From Planctomycetaceae bacterium (GTDB lineage: Bacteria; Planctomycetota; Phycisphaerae; Tepidisphaerales; Tepidisphaeraceae), in the NCBI GenBank assembly GCA_027487775.1, contig JAIYCY010000032.1:174240-238239 (forward strand): DNA of 64,000 nucleotides. Reading direction: 5' to 3'. Position 1 is the first letter of the stretch. Every line of letters begins with the position of its first letter. The notes beneath the pieces were generated by a model. That model saw only the letters and a program-made list of their open reading frames with translations, did not search any database and was not told where the DNA came from. Below, in pieces: positions 34,016 to 45,615 of the stretch. A program made the translations under genes and the position numbers.

Positions 34016-34423
34016 ATGACAACGCCTGGATCCAAAACATCGCATCCCAGACTTCGTGTACGACATCGCACGCTCTCCATCACCGCGCTCGTGGGTGTGG
34101 TCGTGTTCGTTTCGTCGATTTCAGGTTGTGCTGCGACCTCGAACGAATCGTCGCAACCATCTGCAGCACCGGTCGATTCGTACCCCGAGTTCATCGAATC
34201 TGATCGCGCTAAGCTGACGGTGTTTGGCCTGAGTTGTCCGCTTTGCGCTACCAACGTCGAAAAGGCGTTGACGTCGATCCCGGGAGTGCGATCGGCGTCG
34301 ATTGATCTTTCGAGCGGCGGAGTGAACCTGCTTCTCGACCCCGCTCGGCCCATTCGTTCGACAGATATCGCACGCGCGGTCAAGAACGCAGGCTTTACCC
34401 TCCGGGCGATTGAGCTACCCTAA
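34016..34423 (+). CDS. heavy-metal-associated (HMA) domain lipoprotein
   Basis: A signal peptide ends at the lipobox SSISGC, so the 135-residue precursor is probably a lipoprotein. A Ser/Pro linker leads to an HMA domain with the metal motif LSCPLCATNVEKAL (C-x2-C), followed by GVRSASIDLSSGGVNLLL and AVKNAGFTL. HMA domains bind copper, zinc or mercury ions and pass them to partners. Being outside the cytoplasm is uncommon. The gene is followed at once by a predicted outer-membrane barrel protein, so the two probably work together in metal handling or export. Confidence 0.82.
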   Translation: MTTPGSKTSHPRLRVRHRTLSITALVGVVVFVSSISGCAATSNESSQPSAAPVDSYPEFIESDRAKLTVFGLSCPLCATNVEKALTSIPGVRSASIDLSSGGVNLLLDPARPIRSTDIARAVKNAGFTLRAIELP

Positions 34424-34427
34424 GCGG

Positions 34428-35408
34428 ATGCTTTCTCAAGCACGAAGGCGAAACCGGCACGTTCGACCGACGTCGCTTCAATCGAATCGATCGCTCGAAC
34501 GTAGTGATTCATCGAGGAACGCTTGCGTTCTCACACTCTTCGCCGTTCTGGGAGCGATGGATTCTTTTTCGTCGGAGGCCCGCGCGCAGGAGGCCACGCA
34601 CGTCCCCGCTGCCATTCTCACCGCACCCGGGAACATCTACATCCGTCAACGATTCACGTACGAAGCCCTCGGCATTGACCCTTCGCCGGCGCATCGTGAC
34701 ATCCACATGCTTTGGATGAACACGTCGATCAATTTCGGAATCTCGCGAGGCGTGCACGGCTACGTAGATATCCCCGTGATGTACATGGAGGAAGCAACCA
34801 ATCCCGAACCACTTCTCGCTCCCGCGCATCTGCCCACCGGCCCGAGCAACGACGGCCCGCAATACAACGCCGAAGTGGGCCTCGCCGACATCGCGCTCGG
34901 CGTCAAATGGCAAATCTGGTCGCACAACTCCGGCCCGACAGACTCGATGCGATTGGCCATCATCGGCGGACTCGAGGTGCCCAGCGGACATCAAGACAAT
35001 TCGAGCCACAGCGTCGATCCGTTCCTCGGCGTCGCCTTTAATGTCATCCACGGACGCTGGGGCGCGAACGTGTCGATGATCTATAAAAACAATAACGGCG
35101 GAGACGATTTCAACATGCGTTACGGTGACGGGCCCGCCGACGCGTTGCGACTCGGCGCGTCGGCGATGTACCGCATCAGCCCGGACGTCTACGAAGCGAC
35201 CACCCACGGCTCGCTCTATTTCCAGCTCGAACTCGACACGCTTTACGAAACCAACGGCGACATCGAAACCATCTTGATGCCCGGCCTTTTGTATGAAGCA
35301 CGCGACTGGGCAATTGAGTTCAGCGTCGGCGGAGTAATCCAGCAAAAGGTCAACGATCGCCCCAACCGCGGTCTGCAGGTCACACTCGGCTGGCGACTTC
35401 TGTTGTAA
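34428..35408 (+). CDS. predicted outer-membrane beta-barrel protein, 326 aa
   Basis: ATG at 34428 was chosen; a TTG at 34410 overlaps the HMA gene. The N-terminal signal region is long and Arg-rich before a hydrophobic stretch ending SEARAQ. The mature protein has alternating strands rich in aromatic residues and ends in an aromatic-hydrophobic residue run (VTLGWRLLL), typical of outer-membrane barrels. Phrases such as YVDIPVMYMEE and GLADIALGVKWQIW resemble the MetA-pathway/transporter-type barrels. It probably lies in the outer membrane downstream of the HMA lipoprotein. Its last 29 bases overlap the tail of the convergent gene. Confidence 0.65.
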   Translation: MLSQARRRNRHVRPTSLQSNRSLERSDSSRNACVLTLFAVLGAMDSFSSEARAQEATHVPAAILTAPGNIYIRQRFTYEALGIDPSPAHRDIHMLWMNTSINFGISRGVHGYVDIPVMYMEEATNPEPLLAPAHLPTGPSNDGPQYNAEVGLADIALGVKWQIWSHNSGPTDSMRLAIIGGLEVPSGHQDNSSHSVDPFLGVAFNVIHGRWGANVSMIYKNNNGGDDFNMRYGDGPADALRLGASAMYRISPDVYEATTHGSLYFQLELDTLYETNGDIETILMPGLLYEARDWAIEFSVGGVIQQKVNDRPNRGLQVTLGWRLLL

Positions 35409-36135
35409 GACCGTTGGTCTTGATCGTCTGATCGGTCGCGTCGGGTGTTCTGATTTCGATCTTCGCCTGAGTCGACTTGGGTTGCATCGACTCGCGCGTT
35501 TCAGGCAGCGGCCTGTCGGGCAGGGGTCGGTCGAGCAGCTCGCGAGGAAATCGATAGACCGGTCCTCGAAGTTGCACCGGCGGATATTCACCGTGTGTGC
35601 GATAAGGCGATCGGGACGGACGAATGATGATCGTTCCCGGACGCGGAATATCGAGTGCTCTTACCGGATGGGCGGGAACGTGCAGCGCGCCATCGCGTTC
35701 GATCGCCTGTTCCAGCAGGTCTGCTTTGCGAAAGTAGGTTGACATTCGCGCCATGCGATCGTTGTGAGCTGTGTCGGGCGTCGCGCCGAAATCGGCGGCG
35801 TTAAGAAATCCGAGATCATCCACAAACACGCGCAGCCGCTGCCCGGAGACCGTCCGCCTGGCGCTGACCCACGCGTACCCGTTCACGCGCCCGAACGTCC
35901 CTGATGCATCCGACGCTCCACGCGCAAAGCGATGCACCAGCGGATCATCCCCGCCGTAGTAATACGCATCGGCCCCGCCCCACTGTGATCGCGGCGCTTC
36001 ATAGAACACCTGCGCCGATGTGGACGTCGCGAGAAATCCGATCAGCGCGGAGGCAGTCAGCCGTATCGCAAACGCGACGCGTGGCCGCTTGCCCATCGAA
36101 TGTCTTAGCCTCGCAGAATGTCTTTCTGTGCGCAT
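35380..36135 (-). CDS. hypothetical secreted protein, 251 aa
   Basis: GGGAGG lies six bases before the ATG at 36135. The N-terminus is a signal peptide (basic residues, then FAIRLTASALIGFLATSTSAQ). The mature part begins with Tyr-rich, Gly-rich AYYYGGDDP and has no clear fold; proline-rich ends (PLPDRPLPETRESM) suggest disorder. No family is recognised. It is convergent with the beta-barrel gene and overlaps its 3' end by 29 bases, so transcription of the two could interfere. Confidence 0.65.
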   Translation of the reverse strand: MRTERHSARLRHSMGKRPRVAFAIRLTASALIGFLATSTSAQVFYEAPRSQWGGADAYYYGGDDPLVHRFARGASDASGTFGRVNGYAWVSARRTVSGQRLRVFVDDLGFLNAADFGATPDTAHNDRMARMSTYFRKADLLEQAIERDGALHVPAHPVRALDIPRPGTIIIRPSRSPYRTHGEYPPVQLRGPVYRFPRELLDRPLPDRPLPETRESMQPKSTQAKIEIRTPDATDQTIKTNGLTTEVASRV

Positions 36136-36327
36136 CACCAACCTCCCGATACAGGCGAGACTACCCGCCGATGCGCCTGGCGTCAGACCGTTTGTTCATC
36201 GAGCCCGACCATCCATCCTCGCCCGTCGTCCATCTGTACCGCGCATGACATCTGTGTCGGCGATGAGGATCGGGACAACGCAGAAGCGAGCTTCGATTGG
36301 CCTTTCAAGATGCTGAGGCGAATCGAA

Positions 36328-37371
36328 TTACGCGGGCGTGAGGGCGAGATTCGTTGGCGTTTCTTCGAGCACCTTTTTCAGGATCGCGTCGGGGGAGACG
36401 CCTTCGGCCTCGGCCTCGAAGTTCATCAGAATGCGGTGACGCATGGCGGGCAGCACGACGTCCTTGATATCCTGCACGGCCACATGGTATCGACCATCGA
36501 GCAGAGCGCGTACCTTGGCGGCAAGTTCGATCGCCTGTGCCGCGCGCGGACTCGCACCCACGCGGACGAATTTGTTCACATCCGACGTCGCAAACTCTCC
36601 GCCCGGATGCGTCGCAAGTACGCATCGAATCAGATAGTCGCGCACATGCGGCGCGATGGCCAATCGGCGCACGAGTTTTTGATGCGCGATGATCCGTTCG
36701 GCGTCGAGGACGGACTCGATCTTAGGCTGTTTGCCCGTCGTTGTTCGTTCGAGGATTTCGGCCAATTCGGCGCGATTGGAATACGTCAGATTGAGTTTGA
36801 AGAGAAAACGGTCGAGTTGTGCTTCAGGCAGCGGATACGTTCCTTCTTGTTCGAGCGGATTCTGGGTTGCCATCACGAAGAATGGCGGGGTCAGCGGGCG
36901 AATCTCCCCGCCGGCGGTCACTTGTCGCTCTTGCATTGCTTCGAGCAGCGCTGACTGGGTCTTGGGCGTGGCACGGTTGATTTCGTCGGCGAGCACGATC
37001 TGTGCAAAGATCGGCCCGGGCATGAACTTGAACTGACGTCTGCCGTGTTCGTCTTCCTGGATGACGTTGGTACCGATCACGTCAGCGGGCATGAGATCGG
37101 GGGTGAACTGGATGCGGCCAAAGTGCAGATGCAGCGCATCAGAAAGCGCGCGGATGAGTGCCGTCTTTCCGAGGCCCGGCACGCCTTCAAGCAGCGCATG
37201 CCCCCCGACAAAAAGGCACGTCAAGACGCCATCGACGATGGGCCCGTGCCCGACGATCGCCTTGCCGATCTCCGCCTGCACCGCGCGATAGTCGCGGCGA
37301 AACGCGTCGCACAACGCCTGAATCTGGGCCTGTAGCTGTGGATCAACGGCAGTCGGATGGGGTTGCGTCAT
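36328..37371 (-). CDS. moxR: MoxR-family AAA+ ATPase
   Basis: The Walker A is EGVPGLGKTALIRAL, Walker B is IVLADEINRATPKTQSALLEAM, and sensor 1 is FFVMATQNPLEQEGTYPLPEAQLDRF, all in the order expected of MoxR proteins. The C-terminal lid domain includes GASPRAAQAIELAAKVRALLDGR. MoxR ATPases act as chaperones that help assemble complexes with metal sites, usually with a VWA protein. The VWA gene lies 80 bases upstream on the same strand, matching that arrangement. The protein has 347 residues, a normal length. Confidence 0.95.
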   Translation of the reverse strand: MTQPHPTAVDPQLQAQIQALCDAFRRDYRAVQAEIGKAIVGHGPIVDGVLTCLFVGGHALLEGVPGLGKTALIRALSDALHLHFGRIQFTPDLMPADVIGTNVIQEDEHGRRQFKFMPGPIFAQIVLADEINRATPKTQSALLEAMQERQVTAGGEIRPLTPPFFVMATQNPLEQEGTYPLPEAQLDRFLFKLNLTYSNRAELAEILERTTTGKQPKIESVLDAERIIAHQKLVRRLAIAPHVRDYLIRCVLATHPGGEFATSDVNKFVRVGASPRAAQAIELAAKVRALLDGRYHVAVQDIKDVVLPAMRHRILMNFEAEAEGVSPDAILKKVLEETPTNLALTPA

Positions 37372-37451
37372 AAGCTTGCTCTTTCGGGATCGAATCTAGC
37401 ACAGAGTTGAATCGGACAGCAGTGGGTCGAATGAAACACCTGCCTGTCGGC

Positions 37452-40400
37452 TCACTTGCCTTCCTCGCGTTCGCGGATCTTTTGTTGAGCGCGGCGTTTG
37501 GCCTCCATGAGTCCACCGATGCCGTCGGTGGAAGCGCCTTCGCGACGAGGTTCGGCGGTGGTTGACTGGCTCGCATCGGCAGCGGGCTTTCCGCCCGACG
37601 CCCCGCCGAGCAGGTCGGTCGTGTCGCCGCTCACGCCCGCGCCGGCGTCGAATTTTCTCGACGACTGCGGGCCAGTCGATGGGGTCTGATTCATGCTCCG
37701 ATCGGGCGGTACATGCGTGCCGGTCGCTCGTCGATTGCGTACATCGCGCAGTGCATCGACCGATCCGGTTGATTCGACGCGCGGGCCGCTCGCGATGCCT
37801 TTGAGTTCGGTCGCTGCCCGCTCTGCGGCCGCGCGTGTGGCGCGCCAGTCCCAGGCGATGCGGCGGATCGCGATGTCCAGAAGCAGCAGCGTGATCAGGA
37901 TCGGAAGCAACACATCCCATACTTCACGCGGACTGCGCGACACGCTCAGCCCGTCGCGCGTGAACAGACTCGCAGTCGGATCGAACGGCGAGAGCAAGCG
38001 TCCGCCGGTGCGTTCGATGACTTCGTTGATTGCGAATCGATCGCTTCTGAGTTGCCGAAGTTCGGGTGACGCATTGACGACGGTTCCGCTTCGCACCACG
38101 CCGTTCGATCCGTCTGGCGCGGTGTGCACGAGCCCTACGACATAGTTGCCCGACTGCTTGGCTTCGAATTCTGCCTCGTAGACGCCCGGCTGTGTTTGCG
38201 TGAGTTTCACTTCGCGTGGGACCAGATCAGGCCCGACGACACTTCCGCGAATGGTCATGAAGTTGCGGAAGCGGCTGTCCGTGCCGACTGCTTCGACGAC
38301 GATGCGTCCGCGTTCGCCTTCGGTGTCGATCCGTACGTCGAGGTCACCGCTCTCGCCCGGCCTCGACACGCCTCGAATGACCTGCGCCCAGAATTTTCCG
38401 AACGCGTCCGATCCCACCCAGTTGGCGGCCCATCGATTCCACGCATCGCTGGCAAAGATCGCGCTTTTGCCAAGCCCGCTTTGCCAGTGTGCAAAGAGCG
38501 GATCGGATCGTTCGCCTGCGACAAGGGGGACGACGACCTCGGGCACGGGTTTGGCACGTGTCAGCACCATGCCAAAGACCGGAGGCAGGCGAGAGAGATC
38601 GATGCCAACGGTCAGGTCGCTCGGCTGATCGGTCGGCTGGACCGGAATGCCTTCGCGATCTTCGACGATGAGCGATCGCCTGACGACGGCGGCCTCTTTG
38701 GTGAAGATTTGTGGGAGTTGGCTCGGGTTGCTCTCGATCGGTCCGTACATGCGTCCGCCGGTCTGATCGGCGAGGCGTTGCATGGTGGTTTGTTCGGTCA
38801 TGCCGTGTGGATAGACCGCGACGGTGGTGATGCTGATGTTGTTGTCGATGTACTTTTGCAATACCTCGGGCGCGGGCGGTGTCGGATCGCCGTCGGAGAT
38901 GATGATCATGTGTTTGTTGCGAGCGTCGGAATCGAGAAGTCCGTACTTGCCCGGTTCTCCGAGAGCGACGCGCATGGCATCGTCAAAATCGGGCATATCG
39001 CCGAGTTCCATGTTTTTCAGGCCTGCGATTGCACGGCTGCCGTCGCCCTTTTCCGAGAGCGGATAGTCCCATTGCGTGCCCCCGCCTCCGCCGCGCCAGG
39101 TAAAGCTCAGCACGCCGACTTCGTCTTTGGGGCTGAGTGTTTCGATGGCTTTGATGCCACATTGGATGCCCCAGTAGTTTCCGTTGGGCATTTCGGTCGA
39201 GTGCATGATCAAGGCGAGCGCGCCTTTGGGAATCTGTCGTTCGGCGGGAATTTCCATCAGGACCGGCAGCACCTCCTCAAGCCGACTGTTTTGCCAGCCG
39301 CCCGCGCCGAAGGTCTCTTCGCCGCCGATCATGACGAGGCCGCCGCCCATGTCGTGCACATAGCCCGCGACCATCTTCCCCTGCTCGTCCGAGAGTCCGC
39401 CCTGCCCGCGCGGAATGTTGTGCAGAATGATCGCTTCATAATCCTGAAGCTGGGCGAGCGATGTCGGAAACTGATCAACGCTCAGCCGCGTTTCATCGAC
39501 AACAATGCCCTCGCGTTTGAGTGCTTCGATGAGAAATCGCGATCGACGACCCGATTCGCTATCGACATACAGAACACGCCCACGCCCGCGCACGAACGTA
39601 AATGCGCTGGCGGTATTGTTGGCGAGCAACGTATCGCCAGCAGCACCAGATCCCGTGCCAGCACCGGGTCGTCGCGATCCCGTCGTAGATCCCGATGCTG
39701 AATTCGTCGTCGATGCGCCTGTCGCAACGAGCGGCTCAAAGATCGCCTTGAACTGATGGACGCCAGCCTCTGCAAGCGCCGGCACCGGCACACGCACCAC
39801 GTTCCGGCCCGGCGAAAGCGTCACCCGTCGCTGCGGCTGCACGCCCGCCTGATCCGCATCGAGATCCATCGGCACATTCTGATGCAGCACGCTCAGGTCG
39901 CCCGCCACTGGGACAACATTGGTCGATCGCAGAATCACTTCGATCGTGAAAGGCTCATTTTCTTTCCGCCAGCTTGGAGCGATAAATCGTTCGACGACGA
40001 TCTCGTTTTTCGCTTCGTAATCCAGCGGCATGACATCGACGGGCACACCGGCGCTTCGTGCAAGATCAAGTGCGCGGGCGAGATCACCTTCGGTGCTGTT
40101 GCCGTCCCAGATCAACACGATCCGGCTGCGTGCTTCGCGACTTGTGGTCGCCAGCGCCAATTGCAGCGCGGCGGCCACGTTGGTCCCTTCGCCCCCTTCG
40201 CGAAGTGCGCGTGCGGTCGGGATCAGCTGTTCAGACGGGATCGCATCGACGTATGCGCGGCCATCGAAACTGATCATGCCCACTCGATCCGCGCGCCGCT
40301 TCTGCTGATCCTGTTCGATCACATTTGACAGCCACAAGTCGACCGAATCCCCGAGCGTCTCGGCAGGCAAGGCGGTGAAGAGCCGCGTCGACTCCGAAAC

Positions 40401-40628
40401 GTCCTTCACCACGATCACTTCAACATCTTCGTTCGTCCGCTCCCATCGCACTCCCGCGAGAATGAAGAGCAGGAAAAGAATCAGCAGCAGCCTGACGGAG
40501 AGCGCCACCCATCGCCTGACAGGCCCGAGCCCCGCCAGCGACCTGAGCCCCAGCAGCACCACGGGTAATGCCAGAATCGCCCACAGACCCGCGAGCTGCC
40601 AGAACGTCATGTGCTCAAGTCGGATCAT
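37452..40628 (-). CDS. giant VWA-domain membrane protein, 1058 aa
   Basis: ATG at 40628 was chosen; 20 upstream codons are open. Two N-terminal membrane helices precede a VWA domain with a DVSES metal site (VIVVKDVSES). A second domain has a glutamine-amidotransferase-like segment (VHDMGGGLVMIGGEETFGAGGW). It is followed by a second VWA-like part starting ALALIMHSTEM, where the usual DxSxS is missing. A C-terminal membrane helix lies near WDVLLPILITLLLLDI, followed by an acidic/basic tail of about 110 residues. The protein is probably anchored in the membrane and works with the MoxR ATPase encoded downstream. Substrate unknown. Confidence 0.85.
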   Translation of the reverse strand: MIRLEHMTFWQLAGLWAILALPVVLLGLRSLAGLGPVRRWVALSVRLLLILFLLFILAGVRWERTNEDVEVIVVKDVSESTRLFTALPAETLGDSVDLWLSNVIEQDQQKRRADRVGMISFDGRAYVDAIPSEQLIPTARALREGGEGTNVAAALQLALATTSREARSRIVLIWDGNSTEGDLARALDLARSAGVPVDVMPLDYEAKNEIVVERFIAPSWRKENEPFTIEVILRSTNVVPVAGDLSVLHQNVPMDLDADQAGVQPQRRVTLSPGRNVVRVPVPALAEAGVHQFKAIFEPLVATGASTTNSASGSTTGSRRPGAGTGSGAAGDTLLANNTASAFTFVRGRGRVLYVDSESGRRSRFLIEALKREGIVVDETRLSVDQFPTSLAQLQDYEAIILHNIPRGQGGLSDEQGKMVAGYVHDMGGGLVMIGGEETFGAGGWQNSRLEEVLPVLMEIPAERQIPKGALALIMHSTEMPNGNYWGIQCGIKAIETLSPKDEVGVLSFTWRGGGGGTQWDYPLSEKGDGSRAIAGLKNMELGDMPDFDDAMRVALGEPGKYGLLDSDARNKHMIIISDGDPTPPAPEVLQKYIDNNISITTVAVYPHGMTEQTTMQRLADQTGGRMYGPIESNPSQLPQIFTKEAAVVRRSLIVEDREGIPVQPTDQPSDLTVGIDLSRLPPVFGMVLTRAKPVPEVVVPLVAGERSDPLFAHWQSGLGKSAIFASDAWNRWAANWVGSDAFGKFWAQVIRGVSRPGESGDLDVRIDTEGERGRIVVEAVGTDSRFRNFMTIRGSVVGPDLVPREVKLTQTQPGVYEAEFEAKQSGNYVVGLVHTAPDGSNGVVRSGTVVNASPELRQLRSDRFAINEVIERTGGRLLSPFDPTASLFTRDGLSVSRSPREVWDVLLPILITLLLLDIAIRRIAWDWRATRAAAERAATELKGIASGPRVESTGSVDALRDVRNRRATGTHVPPDRSMNQTPSTGPQSSRKFDAGAGVSGDTTDLLGGASGGKPAADASQSTTAEPRREGASTDGIGGLMEAKRRAQQKIREREEGK

Positions 40629-40738
40629 GCCCGCCAGAGAGCATAACCGACACGGCCCCTCCCCAAAGCACCCAGCCCTGCCCCACAACAGATTTGCAGG
40701 ACCGAGGCTTATCGTCTAGCTTTTCGATAGATCGCTGA

Positions 40739-40764
40739 TCCATCCGTCCAACCGGATAGATGGA
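40739..40764 (+). promoter_or_regulatory. alternative hairpins just before the metK start
   Basis: TCCATC (40739-40744) can pair with GATGGA (40759-40764), or ATCCG (40742-40746) with CGGAT (40753-40757). They share bases, so only one can form. The element ends three bases before the metK ATG. No known SAM riboswitch core is visible. Confidence 0.35.
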
Positions 40765-40767
40765 TGA

Positions 40768-42078
40768 ATGCAGAGCGACCTTTTGAGAACTTTGAGTCAG
40801 CAGTCATCAACCGGAGCATCCGCCGTGGCCAACAAGCGTAAGCATCTCTTCACAAGCGAATCCGTGAGCATGGGTCATCCCGACAAGGTGAGCGACCAGA
40901 TTTCCGATGCTGTTCTCGACGCGATCTTCGCCGAGGAGATCGCTGCCGGCAACGACATCCGCGGGACGCGCGTTGCCTGCGAGACGCTCTGCACCACCGG
41001 CCAGGTCGTGGTCGCCGGTGAGGTCAAGACCAACATTTATGTTCAGGTGGATGACATCGTTCGTTCCACCATCAAGTCGATCGGTTATCACCATCAGGAC
41101 ATCGGATTCAGCTTCGATTCCTGCGGCGTGCTCAACGCGATCCACGCACAATCCGCCGACATCGCTCGCGGCGTCGATAACGCGCGCGACAAGGGCTCCA
41201 AGAAGGCCGCCAAAGAAGAAGGTGCCGGCGACCAGGGCATGATGTTCGGCTTTGCCTGCCGTGAAACCGACGACCTCATGCCCCTTCCCATTTGGCTCGC
41301 ACACCGCATCGTCGAACGCCAAGCCAAGCTGCGCGATGACGGCTCGCTCAAATACCTTCGACCCGACGCCAAGTCGCAAGTCACCGTTGAATACGAAGAC
41401 GGCAAGCCCACGCGTGTCCAGACCGTCGTTCTCTCCACGCAACACTCCACCGACATTCTCAAGGGCGACGTCGTCAGCGAGGATGCCAAAAAGGAGATGA
41501 TCGAAAAGATCATCAAGCCCGTCATCCCGGCAAAGTATTTCCACGACGGCATCATTTTTCACATCAACCCCACCGGACGCTTTGTCATCGGCGGACCGCA
41601 CGGCGACACCGGTCTGACCGGTCGCAAGATCATCGTCGATACCTACGGCGGGCGCGGTCGTCACGGGGGCGGCGCGTTCAGTGGCAAGGATCCGACGAAG
41701 GTCGATCGTTCCGCAGCCTACATGGCGCGCTATATCGCCAAGAACATCGTCGCCGCCGGTCTGGCTGACGAGTGCGAGGTCCAACTCGCCTACGCCATCG
41801 GCATCGCGCATCCGGTCAGCGTTTTTGTGGACACCTTCGGCAGCGCGAAAATCCCCGAGCAGAAGATCAGCGACATCGTCACCAAGCACGTGCCGCTCAC
41901 CCCGCGCGGCATCATCAACCATCTGAAGCTCCTCGCCCCCATTTTCCGCCCCACCGCTGCGCACGGCCACTTCGGTCGCAAGCCGGGCAAGGTCAAGATC
42001 GGCAAAGAGTCGTACGAGACCTTCACATGGGAAAAGACCGACCTCGTCGACACCTTCCGCAAGGCCGCGGGCATCTGA
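40768..42078 (+). CDS. metK: S-adenosylmethionine synthetase
   Basis: MetK joins methionine and ATP to make S-adenosylmethionine. The N-terminal [23 protein letters not shown] carries the ATP-binding residues, [16 protein letters not shown] is the P-loop-like signature, and [24 protein letters not shown] and [19 protein letters not shown] are the other family signatures. Its 436 residues exceed the usual 380-400 because of a lysine-rich insertion before GAGDQG and a longer N-terminus (the first 25 residues may be non-native; a later start is possible). A strong terminator follows. Confidence 0.97.
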   Translation: MQSDLLRTLSQQSSTGASAVANKRKHLFTSESVSMGHPDKVSDQISDAVLDAIFAEEIAAGNDIRGTRVACETLCTTGQVVVAGEVKTNIYVQVDDIVRSTIKSIGYHHQDIGFSFDSCGVLNAIHAQSADIARGVDNARDKGSKKAAKEEGAGDQGMMFGFACRETDDLMPLPIWLAHRIVERQAKLRDDGSLKYLRPDAKSQVTVEYEDGKPTRVQTVVLSTQHSTDILKGDVVSEDAKKEMIEKIIKPVIPAKYFHDGIIFHINPTGRFVIGGPHGDTGLTGRKIIVDTYGGRGRHGGGAFSGKDPTKVDRSAAYMARYIAKNIVAAGLADECEVQLAYAIGIAHPVSVFVDTFGSAKIPEQKISDIVTKHVPLTPRGIINHLKLLAPIFRPTAAHGHFGRKPGKVKIGKESYETFTWEKTDLVDTFRKAAGI

Positions 42079-42128
42079 AGAACGCCCGACGAGGATCGCG
42101 CTGTCAGTTCAATCATCCCACCCCGTGT

Positions 42129-42160
42129 AGCCGCCTCACTCGCGAGGCGGTTCTTCTTTG
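42129..42160 (+). terminator. Rho-independent terminator after metK
   Basis: CCGCCTC (42131-42137) pairs with GAGGCGG (42144-42150) and is followed by TTCTTCTTT. It lies about 50 bases past the stop. Confidence 0.88.
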
Positions 42161-42250
42161 CTTCATTATCCTCCCCGACTCAGCATCAAAGCGTCCCGTC
42201 AAGCCGGGTCCAACCCAAATCGACCCACTGCAAAGCTCAGTATCCCCTTC

Positions 42251-42402
42251 CCGACCTGCCACCCCGGCAGGCCCGGTCGGAAGTCGCCGTTCGGGCATCG
42301 GACCGCAAACCCGGAAAAAACCAAGACTTCCGAACCGCAAAGCCGATGAGATTCGTGGTACGGGCTTTGTTTCACATCAATTTGCCCGCACATTTGCGCG
42401 GG
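42251..42402 (+). promoter_or_regulatory. structured leader region of dnaK
   Basis: The 360-base gap between metK and dnaK has no gene. CCGACC (42251-42256) pairs with GGTCGG (42275-42280) around an inner TGCC/GGCA stem. A second stem pairs CCCGC (42385-42389) with GCGGG (42398-42402). No CIRCE element (TTAGCACTC inverted repeat) is visible. A TTTAGGAG ribosome binding site lies just before dnaK. Confidence 0.4.
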
Positions 42403-42409
42403 TGGCTAA

Positions 42410-44362
<1,953 letters not shown>

Positions 44363-44439
44363 CCCGTGTAATCGTCTGAGCGGGCGATTCGCTTCGTCCG
44401 ATTCATCGACAACAACATCCCAACGAGGACTCCAATCGC

Positions 44440-44475
44440 TCACGCCCCGGCATCCGCTGGGGCGTGATCTTTTCT
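44440..44475 (+). terminator. Rho-independent terminator after dnaK
   Basis: TCACGCCCC (44440-44448) pairs with GGGGCGTGA (44459-44467) and is followed by TCTTTTCT. It lies about 80 bases past the stop. Confidence 0.88.
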
Positions 44476-44633
44476 GACTCCATCGATTCAGGCAATCACC
44501 CACTCGTCCACTCATGCGCCCGCACACGATCGATCCATGACACACGTCGATGCTCATCAGAATGGACAGCTCGATCTCCGGTTCGACGTCACGGTGTCAT
44601 TCGCGCGATTCGGCGGTACGCTGTCGATCTGTC

Positions 44634-45581
44634 ATGTCCTTCGAGCAGTCCTTTCCTTCCAGACTCTTTCGATCCGTGCATGCTGTCGCGCTGCTCGGAT
44701 CGGTCGCGCTCGGACTCGTGATGCTCTTGGGATTTGATGCAGCGCGCACGCGCCTCCCGCTCGAACTCGGCCCACTCACCGCCGCCACTTGGGGGGCATG
44801 GTGGATCGGACTCGCTGCCTTTGGATGGGAACTTCATCGACATCGCCGCACTTCTTCACGCGCGATCGGGCCGATCTCGTCGTTCAAGTCGCTTGCTCCG
44901 GTTTGCGTCCTGCTCTGGACATTCTGGTCTCTGCTCGCGATTCATCTACTCATCCACTCCAACAAGCTCGACACCGCCCGCCCTCTCGCCTGGCCCTTCA
45001 TCATCGTCGTATCGTTGCAGGTCATCGCCGCCGTCGTCGGTCTTTCTGATGTTCTGCGCCTCCGACGATCCACTGCATCCAAATCGCCCGAGTCCTGCGA
45101 CGTTGTTCAGTCATCCGACGCATCTGCGACGCCTTCACCGACCTCCTCGCCCGCCGATCAGACCATGCCGCTCTGGATGCGGCTTGGCGTGCTCTCGTTC
45201 GTCGCTCTTTCGCTTTATCTGGGCATCAAATTGCTTGTGACGAATCCGTCCAGCTATACCAATCCGCGTGCTGCCTATCCCGAGCAAGTCTCGGTCCTTG
45301 CGATTCGAGTCTTCGGCTTCCTCTACCTCGCAGTCGGCCTTGCTGGCCTGATTGCTGGCATCGCACCAACTCGCCGTCCGACGCTTACGCTCGCCCGAGC
45401 GGGCATCCCGATCGTCATCACCATCCTCATCGCATCCGCGATCTTCCACGATCGCTTTGACCCGTCGTCCAGACCCGGCTCGATGCGCTATCTCATGGTG
45501 TATGTTGGCATTTTCGTCGCCGCGTTGATGCTTCTGGCATTGCATCGCCCACGATCGCGACCCGTCGACAGATCAACGTGA
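44634..45581 (+). CDS. hypothetical membrane protein, 315 aa
   Basis: The ATG at 44634 was chosen, since the 28 in-frame codons upstream do not look coding. About seven or eight membrane segments are visible in two groups, separated by a polar Ser/Asp/Pro-rich loop around residues 155-185. A middle segment SVLAIRVFGFLYLAVGLAGLIAG resembles typical integral membrane helices. No family is recognised and no catalytic motif stands out. It sits between dnaK and rsgA in the same direction, but a terminator separates it from dnaK. Confidence 0.7.
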   Translation: MSFEQSFPSRLFRSVHAVALLGSVALGLVMLLGFDAARTRLPLELGPLTAATWGAWWIGLAAFGWELHRHRRTSSRAIGPISSFKSLAPVCVLLWTFWSLLAIHLLIHSNKLDTARPLAWPFIIVVSLQVIAAVVGLSDVLRLRRSTASKSPESCDVVQSSDASATPSPTSSPADQTMPLWMRLGVLSFVALSLYLGIKLLVTNPSSYTNPRAAYPEQVSVLAIRVFGFLYLAVGLAGLIAGIAPTRRPTLTLARAGIPIVITILIASAIFHDRFDPSSRPGSMRYLMVYVGIFVAALMLLALHRPRSRPVDRST

Positions 45582-45615
45582 CCAACGCCGCACGAAGTCG
45601 TACCATCATACTCTG

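Noticed and set aside
34509..35591. 360-residue minus-strand ORF opposite the predicted beta-barrel gene
   Set aside because: The plus-strand frame has a signal peptide and barrel pattern and follows the HMA gene; the antisense frame has neither.
38124..39701. 525-residue plus-strand ORF opposite the giant VWA gene
   Set aside because: It lies wholly within a gene with VWA motifs; the antisense translation is rich in Arg, His and Asp without motifs.
40807..41970. 387-residue minus-strand ORF opposite metK
   Set aside because: metK motifs are complete on the plus strand; the antisense frame is a by-product of codon use.
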